Positions 1-6,937 of a DNA stretch of 64,000 bases are shown piece by piece. This DNA comes from Janthinobacterium lividum (GTDB lineage Bacteria > Pseudomonadota > Gammaproteobacteria > Burkholderiales > Burkholderiaceae_D). Position numbers and translations under genes: made by a program. The notes beneath the pieces are model-generated. The model was given only the letters and a program-made list of their open reading frames with translations, did not search any database and was not told the origin of the DNA. The DNA is taken from positions 1,860,001 to 1,924,000 of the forward strand of contig NZ_CP139976.1 in NCBI RefSeq assembly GCF_034424625.1. Direction: 5' to 3'. Position 1 is the first letter of the stretch. The number at the start of each line of letters is the position of its first letter.

Positions 1-800
1 CGAACGTGGTGAAAGTGGTCTCGGGCGACACGCCGCAAACGCTGGAAACGGTGGCCGCCATGTACGAATCCATCGTCGAGCCGGGCGTGCACCGTTGCTC
101 CAGCATCAAGGCGGCGGAAGCGTGCAAGGTGATTGAAAATACCCAGCGCGACCTGAACATTGCGCTGATGAACGAACTGGCGATCATCTTCGACAAGATC
201 GGCATCGATACTTCCGAAGTCTTGACGGCGGCCGGCACGAAGTGGAACTTCCTGAAGTTCAGCCCAGGTCTGGTGGGCGGGCATTGCATCGGCGTCGATC
301 CGTATTACCTCACGCACAAGGCCGAGACGCTGGGCTACCATCCTCAGGTCATCCTGGCCGGCCGTCGCATCAATGACGGCATGGGCAAGTACATCGCCGA
401 GCAGACCATCAAGAACATGATTGCCGCCGGCAGCTATATCAAGGGCGCGCGCGTGAATGTGCTGGGCTTGACGTTCAAGGAAGATTGCGCCGACCTGCGC
501 AATTCCAAGGTGGGCGACGTCATTAACGAACTCAAGACCTATGGCGTGGAAGTGTTCGTGCACGATCCGTATGCCGATGCGGAGGAGGCCATGCACGAGT
601 ATGGCGTGCGCCTGTTTGCGTGGGATGAGTTGCCGCGCGCCGATGCCATCGTCGCTGCCGTGTCGCACCGCGCGCTGACGTCGCTGCCCGTGGAAGACTT
701 CCAGCAAAAACTGATCAAGGGCGGCTGTTTCATCGATGTGAAGGCGTGTTTTGACGAGGCGGCATTGCGCGCCGTGGGGATCAAGGTCTGGCGCTTGTAA
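1..800 (+). CDS. UDP-sugar 6-dehydrogenase (TviB/WbpO-like), 5' end outside window
   Basis: This is the C-terminal 265 residues of a nucleotide-sugar dehydrogenase; the reading frame is open to the left edge, so the NAD-binding N-terminus is missing and the GTG at 6 is not the real start. The family oxidises a UDP-hexose or UDP-N-acetylhexosamine to the uronic acid with two NAD molecules, in the cytoplasm, for polysaccharide synthesis. The active-site segment GGHCIGVDPYYL carries the catalytic Cys, and the third-domain segment GLTFKEDCADLRNSK is present. The GHCIGVDPYYLTHKA wording is typical of the Vi-antigen TviB/WbpO group acting on UDP-GlcNAc or UDP-GalNAc rather than UDP-glucose dehydrogenase; this substrate call is inference. 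manC follows on the same strand after 232 bp, which fits an exopolysaccharide locus. Confidence 0.88.
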   Translation, partial: NVVKVVSGDTPQTLETVAAMYESIVEPGVHRCSSIKAAEACKVIENTQRDLNIALMNELAIIFDKIGIDTSEVLTAAGTKWNFLKFSPGLVGGHCIGVDPYYLTHKAETLGYHPQVILAGRRINDGMGKYIAEQTIKNMIAAGSYIKGARVNVLGLTFKEDCADLRNSKVGDVINELKTYGVEVFVHDPYADAEEAMHEYGVRLFAWDELPRADAIVAAVSHRALTSLPVEDFQQKLIKGGCFIDVKACFDEAALRAVGIKVWRL

Positions 801-1032
801 CAGCCGTTGGGCGGCACGGCGGGACAGGCGGCCACGCTTGTCCCGTTAATGTGCTCCTCTTTTGCACTGTATCAATTTCCTCTCTGGCATAGTCCCCTAC
901 ACTGGGCCTGGCCATCTTCCTGGGGCGCCGACGGCGCCTTATCGAACTATCCTTCAGACAGGCAGCGGCGCCGCGGCCGGAGTGCCGGACCGCCGATGGA
1001 AGCGTGCGCCATTGAGTCGACAGGAGCCCGAT

Positions 1033-2463
1033 ATGAAAATCTACCCAGTGATCCTGTCGGGAGGTGCCGGCAGCCGCCTGTGGCCCTTGTCGCGCCAGGC
1101 GTTGCCCAAGCAATTGTTGCCGCTGCTTTCGCAGCAGACCCTGCTGCAGGAAGCCGTGCTGCGCGTACGCGGGCTGGGTCATGCCGCGCTCGAGGCCATG
1201 CCGCCGCTGCTGGTGTGCGGCAATGAGCACCGCTTCATGGTGGCGGAGCAGTTGCGCCAGATCGGCGTGGCGCCGCTGGCCATCGTCCTGGAGCCGCTGG
1301 GACGCAATACGGCGCCGGCAGTGGCGGTGGCCGCGCAATATCTGCTGACGCTCGATGCCGAGGCGGTCATGCTCGTCCTGCCTGCCGACCACTGCATCGC
1401 CGACGTACCGGCGTTTCACCAGGTGGTCGGGCAAGCGGCTGTGCTGGCCGCGGCCGGCGAGCTTGCCACCTTTGGCATCGTTCCTACCACTGCGGAAACG
1501 GCTTACGGCTATATTCTTTCCGGCGCACTGCTGGCCGGTTCGCTGCAGGGCCGCGAAGTTGAGCGTTTCGTGGAAAAACCGGACTTGGCGACGGCGCGTG
1601 GCTTCCTCGCCGATGGCCGTTATCTGTGGAATAGCGGCATGTTCATGTTCCGCGCCGCAAGTTACCTGCGCGAGTTGCAGCAATTCGAACCGGCCATGCA
1701 CGCGGCGTGCGCCGCCGCGGTGGCCGACGGTTGCCGCGACCTCGACTTTTTTCGCCTGGCAGCGGATGTTTTTTCGTCCTGCCGCAGCGTCTCGATCGAC
1801 CATGCTGTGATGGAGCACACGCGCCGCGCCGTGGTGCTTCCCGCCGCCATGGGCTGGAGCGATATCGGTTCCTGGTCCGGCTTGTGGGACGTGTTGCCAG
1901 GCGATGAGCAGGGCAATGTCGTGCGTGGCGATGTCTATCTGGACGGCGCCCGCAACTGCATGATACGGGCGGAAAGCCGGATGGTGGCCGTGTTGGGCGC
2001 ACAGGACCTGGTGATCGTGGAGACGGACGATGCCGTCCTGGTGGCGCGGCGCGATCAGGTGCAGCGCGTGCGGCAAGTGGTTGAACACCTGGAGCGCCAT
2101 GGGCGCACCGAGCACGTGCAGCATCGGCTCGTCTACCGTCCCTGGGGCAGCTATGAAGGCATCGACGTGGGCGAGCGTTTCCAGGTCAAGCGCATCGTCG
2201 TCAATCCAGGTGGGAAACTATCGCTGCAGATGCACCATCACCGTTCTGAACACTGGGTGGTCGTGCGCGGCACGGCGCGCGTCACATGCGGCGAGACGGT
2301 GCGCCTGCTGACAGAGAATGAATCGACATATATTCCGCTCGGCATGATCCACCGGCTGGAAAATCCTGGCAAGCTGCCGCTGCACCTGATCGAGGTGCAG
2401 ACGGGCGCTTACCTGGGAGAGGACGATATCGTGCGCCATGCGGATGCGTATCAGCGCGCCTGA
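1033..2463 (+). CDS. manC: Mannose-1-phosphate guanylyltransferase / mannose-6-phosphate isomerase
   Basis: A 476-residue bifunctional enzyme of the ManC/CpsB/AlgA family. It makes GDP-mannose from mannose-1-phosphate and GTP and interconverts fructose-6-phosphate and mannose-6-phosphate, in the cytoplasm. The N-terminal nucleotidyltransferase starts MKIYPVILSGGAGSRLWPLS, with the signature GGAGSRLWP loop and a later VEKP motif. The last 120 or so residues form the type II phosphomannose isomerase cupin (RPWGSYEGID, then QMHHHRSEHW metal ligands). The length is normal for the family. The ATG at 1033 was chosen because AGGAG lies just upstream and because the family begins at this Met; the open frame runs back to 862 without support. 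Its 3' end overlaps the convergent acetyltransferase gene by 13 bp. Confidence 0.95.
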   Translation: MKIYPVILSGGAGSRLWPLSRQALPKQLLPLLSQQTLLQEAVLRVRGLGHAALEAMPPLLVCGNEHRFMVAEQLRQIGVAPLAIVLEPLGRNTAPAVAVAAQYLLTLDAEAVMLVLPADHCIADVPAFHQVVGQAAVLAAAGELATFGIVPTTAETAYGYILSGALLAGSLQGREVERFVEKPDLATARGFLADGRYLWNSGMFMFRAASYLRELQQFEPAMHAACAAAVADGCRDLDFFRLAADVFSSCRSVSIDHAVMEHTRRAVVLPAAMGWSDIGSWSGLWDVLPGDEQGNVVRGDVYLDGARNCMIRAESRMVAVLGAQDLVIVETDDAVLVARRDQVQRVRQVVEHLERHGRTEHVQHRLVYRPWGSYEGIDVGERFQVKRIVVNPGGKLSLQMHHHRSEHWVVVRGTARVTCGETVRLLTENESTYIPLGMIHRLENPGKLPLHLIEVQTGAYLGEDDIVRHADAYQRA

Positions 2464-3056
2464 GATGCGGGCGTACCGAGCGGCGCCGCATTCATGACGT
2501 CGGGAACGCAGTCGCTGGCGATGATCTTGCCGGGATTGCCCGCGACGATGGAGGCGGGCGGCACGTCGGCCACGACCACGGTGCCGCCGGCGACGCGGCT
2601 GCCCTGTCCGATGGTGATCGCGCCGGTAATGATGGCATGGGGGCCGACCCAGACGCCGTCCTCCAATGTCGGATAGGCGCTGCTGCGCTGGTCCGGGGCG
2701 GTGATGCTATCGCGCCGGCCCAGGGTCGCGCCGTGCAGCAGGGTGACATTGCTGCCGATGACGGCGCCAGGCGAAATGACGGTGCCCCAGCCATGCGTCA
2801 GGGCGAAACCGGGACCGACCCGGGTTTGCCAGGAAAAGTCGATACCCGCGCGGCGGGTGGCGCTGCGATGCAGCAGCTTGCAAAACGGTAGCAGATATTT
2901 CCAGGGAGCGCGGGCGTCGCGCGCGGCCTGGCACAGGCGCATGGTGACGATCGCGCGGAAGGGACGGCTGCCGACAGCCCCTTTCAGCGTCAGGCGCCAA
3001 CCACTGCGCCCGTATAACCGGAATGTGTCCGCATGCAATGCCGTCCAGGTGGACAT
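2451..3056 (-). CDS. Hexapeptide-repeat acetyltransferase (serine O-acetyltransferase/WcaB-like)
   Basis: A 201-residue protein with a left-handed beta-helix acyltransferase fold, seen as repeated hexapeptides (ISPGAVIGSNVTLLHG, then VWVGPHAIITGAITIGQGSRVAGGTVVVADVPP). The closing VPPASIVAGNPGKII segment is typical of CysE/WcaB-type enzymes. The family transfers acetyl from acetyl-CoA to serine or to sugars. Its place next to manC and a nucleotide-sugar dehydrogenase suggests acetylation of an exopolysaccharide rather than cysteine synthesis; this is inference. The start has a good ribosome site, AAGGAAG, seven bases upstream. It is convergent with manC and the two coding regions overlap by 13 bp at their 3' ends. 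Confidence 0.82.
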   Translation of the reverse strand: MSTWTALHADTFRLYGRSGWRLTLKGAVGSRPFRAIVTMRLCQAARDARAPWKYLLPFCKLLHRSATRRAGIDFSWQTRVGPGFALTHGWGTVISPGAVIGSNVTLLHGATLGRRDSITAPDQRSSAYPTLEDGVWVGPHAIITGAITIGQGSRVAGGTVVVADVPPASIVAGNPGKIIASDCVPDVMNAAPLGTPASQAR

Positions 3057-3299
3057 ATGACTTCCTTTTCTTGAGATGATCCGTCAATCTGATAAAACTT
3101 TGCCAATTATAACTGCTGCATGTGCCTGCCCTGGTGGCTGACGGGCGATAGTTCTCGCCTCTTATTTTGATGCCATAAAGAAACTTTTTATTAAAAAATA
3201 AATAACTTAAAAAGTTACTTTATGCTATTATCCTTGCTGGTTTGATTATATAAATTCATGTGGCCGCGTTGCGGCCACAATTTTGCTTGGTGGAGTCGC
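3057..3299. other. AT-rich divergent control region
   Basis: Low-GC spacer between the minus-strand acetyltransferase and a plus-strand PEP-CTERM gene. It holds an inverted repeat TAACTT-AAA-AAGTTA at 3203-3217, a TATGCTATTATCCT motif at 3221-3234 that nearly recurs upstream of another PEP-CTERM gene (26797-26810), and a GC hairpin at 3260-3278. Their functions are unknown. Confidence 0.4.
3260..3278 (+). promoter_or_regulatory. Leader hairpin upstream of a PEP-CTERM gene
   Basis: GTGGCCGC-GTT-GCGGCCAC forms a perfect 8-bp stem with a three-base loop, followed by AATTTT, about 20 bases before the ATG at 3300. The structure is seen directly; a role in translation, attenuation or protein binding is inference. 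Confidence 0.4.
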
Positions 3300-3854
3300 A
3301 TGAAGAACAATACCCGCTCTATTCTGGCTGTCCTGGCTTTTGCCGGTTCGGCCCTGCTGTCCCAGGCGGCCACTGCGGCTGTCGACATCAGTTCCCTGCC
3401 GAAAGCCGTCAAGCTGGAGAGCGGCGGTTCGCTGACATTTGGCGACAAGTTCAAGAACAATCAACAGGGCAGCTTTTTCAATGATGTGTTTACGTTTAAC
3501 GTGACGCAGCCCAGCGCGCTCAACGTGGTCCTGACTTCGCAAAGCACCAGCGCCCTGACCGGCTTGAATTTGACGGGCTTTGGCTTGTACAGCAGCGTCG
3601 GCAACACCTTGTTGCAGGGCGGTACCCAGGAGCTGAGCGGTGCGACCGACAAATGGAGCCTGTCGTTCGCGAACCTGGCCGCCGGTGCGTACTATATGAA
3701 GGTCAGCGGCGATATCGTCTTCAGCACCGGCGCCACGTTCAGCGGCAATGGCAACCTGGTATCGGCCGTGCCCGAGCCTGGAACCTATGCGATGCTGCTT
3801 GCCGGCCTGGGTTTGCTGGGGTTTGTCGCTCGCCGCCGTCAGAAATCCGCCTGA
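3300..3854 (+). CDS. FxDxF-type PEP-CTERM sorting domain protein
   Basis: A 184-residue exported protein. It has a signal peptide (residues 1-27, ending QAATAAV), a central beta-rich region with the FNDVF motif that defines the FxDxF subfamily, and a C-terminal PEP-CTERM tripartite sorting signal: VPEPGTYAMLLAGLGLLGF followed by VARRRQ. Such proteins are exported by Sec and processed by an exosortase in the inner membrane; most are thought to sit at the surface or in the exopolysaccharide matrix. The ATG at 3300 is preferred over 3258 because GGAG precedes it and the signal peptide starts there. A related FxDxF gene follows after 78 bp, so the two are probably co-transcribed. The individual function is unknown. 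Confidence 0.88.
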   Translation: MKNNTRSILAVLAFAGSALLSQAATAAVDISSLPKAVKLESGGSLTFGDKFKNNQQGSFFNDVFTFNVTQPSALNVVLTSQSTSALTGLNLTGFGLYSSVGNTLLQGGTQELSGATDKWSLSFANLAAGAYYMKVSGDIVFSTGATFSGNGNLVSAVPEPGTYAMLLAGLGLLGFVARRRQKSA

Positions 3855-3932
3855 ACACGACTCGCTGTCGTGACGCTATAGTCCCTTTCCCGCGGCGCGC
3901 TTGCGTTGACCGCCGTTATCTTGGTGAAAAGT

Positions 3933-4511
3933 ATGCATAAAATATTGAAATCCCTGTTCATGACGTTCGTGCTCTCCGCTGCCAGCGTGGGCGCCCACGC
4001 CGCTCCCGTCGACCTGAGCCATGCGCCGGTCGACCTGACGCAGGACCTGATCGACTATTCCAGCGGTGAACTGTTTGGTTCCTTCCGCCTGGGCGCCGGC
4101 CAGCTTGCTGGCGCCGGGAATAATTTTTTCAGCGACAAATTCCTCTTCACGCTGACGGGCATCCATGATTTCAGCGGGCTGGCAACTTCGCTCAAGCCAA
4201 GCGCCAATTCCGGCCTGACCCTGACGGGATTTAGCCTGAGCAATACCAGTGGCGTAGTGCTGCAGGGCGCGCTTGATCTGCTGAATTTCACGGCGCAGGA
4301 CCAAGCCTGGGTGCTGAACAGCGGCAAGACGCCTTTGCTTGAGGGAACCTATTTCCTGCAAGTTGACGGCTATGTCGCTTCCGCAACGGGTGGTAGCTAC
4401 AGCGGCAATATCTCGGCCAGTGCCGTGCCGGAAGCTGAAACCTACGCCATGCTGCTTGCCGGCCTGGGATTGATGGGCTTTGTAGCGCGCCGGCGCAAGC
4501 TGCAAGCCTGA
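3933..4511 (+). CDS. FxDxF-type PEP-CTERM protein with VPEAET signal
   Basis: A 192-residue paralogue of the preceding protein. The signal peptide (MHKILKSLFMTFVLSAASVG...) is followed by a beta-rich domain with FSDKF (FxDxF), and the C-terminus is VPEAETYAMLLAGLGLMGF plus VARRRK. The sorting motif reads PEA rather than PEP, a tolerated-looking variant because the hydrophobic stretch and the Arg cluster are intact. The ATG at 3933 is chosen because the signal peptide begins there; a TTG at 3906 is an upstream alternative and there is no strong ribosome site. A terminator at 4541-4568 ends this two-gene unit. Confidence 0.85.
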   Translation: MHKILKSLFMTFVLSAASVGAHAAPVDLSHAPVDLTQDLIDYSSGELFGSFRLGAGQLAGAGNNFFSDKFLFTLTGIHDFSGLATSLKPSANSGLTLTGFSLSNTSGVVLQGALDLLNFTAQDQAWVLNSGKTPLLEGTYFLQVDGYVASATGGSYSGNISASAVPEAETYAMLLAGLGLMGFVARRRKLQA

Positions 4512-4540
4512 GCGCGCGCTGGCATTATCAGCAGCAATAA

Positions 4541-4568
4541 AAAACGGAAGCCATGGCTTCCGTTTTTT
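4541..4568 (+). terminator. Rho-independent terminator after the FxDxF gene pair
   Basis: A 20-bp perfect palindrome, ACGGAAGCCATGGCTTCCGT (4544-4563), is flanked by A residues upstream and TTTTTT downstream. Confidence 0.85.
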
Positions 4569-4668
4569 GTTTGCCGCGTTGCGGCACTATTTCCAGCGCT
4601 ATAATTGGCCGTCAAGCTCCGACTGCCATGCTGCGGTCGTTTCGATTCATCTTTCTGGCAGCTATCCA

Positions 4669-5691
4669 TTGCATACTCCACTACGTTTTTTGCCCGTGTT
4701 GCTGGCGGCTTTCTCCTTAGTGCCACAAGCTGGCGCGGCGCCAGGATTGCAGCCCGCGCACCTGGCGGTCATCATCAATGATGCGGAACCGAATAGTGTG
4801 GAGGTCGGCGAGTACTACCGCCAGTCGCACGACATTCCGCTTGCCAATGTCGTGCATGTGAATATTCCAAACCGGCCACGCAAGCTTAGCGCCGAACAAT
4901 TTTCTCAGCTTAAGGAGCGCATCGAGGCGCAGCTCAAGCCCGAGATCCAGGCCGTGCTGATGGTCTGGAGCGCCCCCTATGCGGTCGAGTGCAATTCGAT
5001 CACCTCCGCATTTACCCTGGGATATGACATGGCGCAGTGCGTCAAGACGTGCGACCCGGGCAAGCCCAGCATCTATTTCAACAGCAACGTGGACCGGCCC
5101 ATGACCCAGATGGGCATGCGCCTGTCCATGCTGTTGCCTGTCGATTCCGTGGATGATGCCAAGGCCGTCATCAAGCGCGGCACGGCCAGCGGGTTTGCCG
5201 TGCCGGCCGCCGGCGCCTATTATTTGACTACCAGCGACGCCGCGCGCAATAGCCGCGCGGCATTCTTTCCGCCGACCGGCATGGTGCGTCAGCGCAAGCT
5301 GACCATTACGAATGTGCATGCCAACAGCATTGAAAGCGTCCAGAACATCATGGTGTACCAGACCGGCGTGGCCAATGTGGCCAAGCTGGACACGCTGCGA
5401 TTTTTGCCGGGGGCGCTGGCCGATCACCTGACGTCATTCGGTGGCGATTTGCAGGGCACAGGACAGATGAGCAGCCAGCGCTGGCTGGAAGCTGGCGCGA
5501 CGGCCAGTTACGGTACGGTGAGTGAACCGTGCAATTATTGGCAGAAATTCCCGAATCCTACCGTGCTCCTGCGCCGCTACCTGAACGGCATGACGGCGCT
5601 GGAAGCGTATTGGGGGAGTGTGCTGTGGCCGGCGCAGGGGCTGTTTATCGGCGACCCGCTGGCCGCGCCGTACATGGCTTACCGGCGCTGA
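4669..5691 (+). CDS. TIGR03790 family exported protein
   Basis: About 340 residues, with a probable signal peptide (MHTPLRFLPVLLAAFSLVPQ, ending near AGAAP) and a long domain beginning HLAVIINDAEPNSVEVGEYY, which I recognise as the TIGR03790 family, a group without a known biochemical function. Two Cys-containing segments (VECNSIT; QCVKTCDP) could form disulfides after export. The start is uncertain: no ATG fits, the upstream terminator ends at 4568, and a TTG at 4669 places a signal peptide at the N-terminus. It sits between PEP-CTERM genes and is convergent with the next one, so a link to the exported surface proteome is plausible but unproven. Confidence 0.72.
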   Translation: MHTPLRFLPVLLAAFSLVPQAGAAPGLQPAHLAVIINDAEPNSVEVGEYYRQSHDIPLANVVHVNIPNRPRKLSAEQFSQLKERIEAQLKPEIQAVLMVWSAPYAVECNSITSAFTLGYDMAQCVKTCDPGKPSIYFNSNVDRPMTQMGMRLSMLLPVDSVDDAKAVIKRGTASGFAVPAAGAYYLTTSDAARNSRAAFFPPTGMVRQRKLTITNVHANSIESVQNIMVYQTGVANVAKLDTLRFLPGALADHLTSFGGDLQGTGQMSSQRWLEAGATASYGTVSEPCNYWQKFPNPTVLLRRYLNGMTALEAYWGSVLWPAQGLFIGDPLAAPYMAYRR

Positions 5692-5731
5692 GCGCTGACC
5701 TGGCGGTGCGCCCGACGCCGGGGAGGATAGC

Positions 5732-6481
5732 TTAAGCGGCTTTGACGCTCCGCTTTCTGCGCGCCGCGAATGCCACCAGGCCGAGGCCGGCGATTAGCAT
5801 GGCGTAGGTTTCCGGCTCAGGCACGACGGCGATAGGCGGCCTGGGAACGCCGATGCCGCTATTGCCGCTGTCGATCCCGCCTGTCGCGCCGCCGCCACCC
5901 ACGCTGGAGCCGCCAGCCGGCGAGCCGGTGCCGCGCGAGGCGGACGTGATCAGCGGTGCATAGGTATCGGTGCCGGTGGCGCCATGGTAGGCGCGCCCCG
6001 GTCCACGGTAGCCGGCGCCGCCATCGATCGGCGGGAACTCCTGGCTGGTAACGAAATCGCGGGTGCCAAACTGATAGCTTCCCGTGTCGCGCGCCGGACG
6101 CGCACGCGTGCCGCCCGCCGTATCGCCCGCATCGGCAAACTGATTGCCCAGGCGGTGGCCGCCGCCGCCAAATTGCGGGTTGCGCAATTCCTGGTCCGAA
6201 GCGCCGCTGCCGAATTCCGGCGGCGTGCTGGTGCCGTCGTTGATGCGTGCGCCGAAGCCGATGAAACCATCGACGAGGCTGCAAGCGCTGTACGTGCTAT
6301 CGAGGTCGGCGTCCTTCGCCTTGCCGCCTGCGTTGCTGGCGGCTCCCGTGGCCTGGCAGCGTTTATCGTCGCCGCTGGCGCGCTGCGCATCATTTTGCGC
6401 TTGCGCCGTGCTAGCCGCCAGCAATAACACGCTGCAGGCGAACAAGGATGCGAACTTGGATGGGGTGGCTGGTTTTAACAT
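5732..6481 (-). CDS. Gly-rich PEP-CTERM sorting domain protein
   Basis: A 249-residue exported protein with a signal peptide (cleaved after STAQAQ), a low-complexity Gly/Ser/Asp-rich middle that includes GSSVGGGGATGGIDSGNSG, and a full C-terminal PEP-CTERM signal (VPEPETYAMLIAGLGLVAF followed by AARRKR). The ATG has an AGAGGT ribosome site. No enzymatic domain is visible; the composition suggests a flexible matrix or surface protein. It is convergent with the TIGR03790-type gene and divergent from the nuclease gene across a 456-bp spacer. Confidence 0.85.
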   Translation of the reverse strand: MLKPATPSKFASLFACSVLLLAASTAQAQNDAQRASGDDKRCQATGAASNAGGKAKDADLDSTYSACSLVDGFIGFGARINDGTSTPPEFGSGASDQELRNPQFGGGGHRLGNQFADAGDTAGGTRARPARDTGSYQFGTRDFVTSQEFPPIDGGAGYRGPGRAYHGATGTDTYAPLITSASRGTGSPAGGSSVGGGGATGGIDSGNSGIGVPRPPIAVVPEPETYAMLIAGLGLVAFAARRKRSVKAA

Positions 6482-6937
6482 TACTTACCTCTTGGAAATG
6501 CATTCTGAGCGCGGCGCATATCGCCAGGCGCTGAGGATGTAATTGGTGCCTACGCTAGCTGTGCGACATTGTTTGTGCACGCCAGGATGGCAGATGAAGA
6601 GCCGGGCATGTATGGGGCCCGCTCAATCCATTTGTATTGCAAGGTTCTCAAAGTTGCCAATGGCTTATCAAGAACAAAACTTATTTGCCTGAAATATATC
6701 ATATTTTTCACATTGGCGCTTTCTTTGCGTAAATGGAAAGCATTGTTTGTTGTTCGAAAGATACTTATTTTGATGCGTCTGGAAAGAAAATTACTCCATT
6801 CGGCTTAATCAAATGTCATCAAGTCGTCATCCCGGGCCTTTAATATGCAAATAACAAGTCTGAAATACTTTTGTTAATTGTGGCGCGCCGGCCGATCATG
6901 CGGGACCGGCGTCATTTATTTACCGACCGGGATCCTC
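6482..6937. other. Divergent intergenic region, AT-rich
   Basis: 456 bp between a minus-strand PEP-CTERM gene and the plus-strand nuclease gene. The section 6640-6880 is clearly AT-rich against the surrounding coding DNA and probably holds both promoters, but I cannot assign them. A small open frame at 6569-6808 has no protein-like features. A GC dyad, GCCGG (6887-6891) with CCGGC (6906-6910), lies in the presumed leader of the nuclease gene. Confidence 0.4.

Noticed and set aside
3273..3288. Possible sigma-54 promoter CGGCCACAATTTTGCT before the PEP-CTERM gene at 3300
   Set aside because: The spacing fits, but transcription would begin about three bases before the ATG and would exclude the ribosome site; the -24 half is also poor.
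6569..6808. 79-codon open frame in the AT-rich spacer
   Set aside because: No ribosome site, no family or export signal, and it lies in a region expected to hold promoters.
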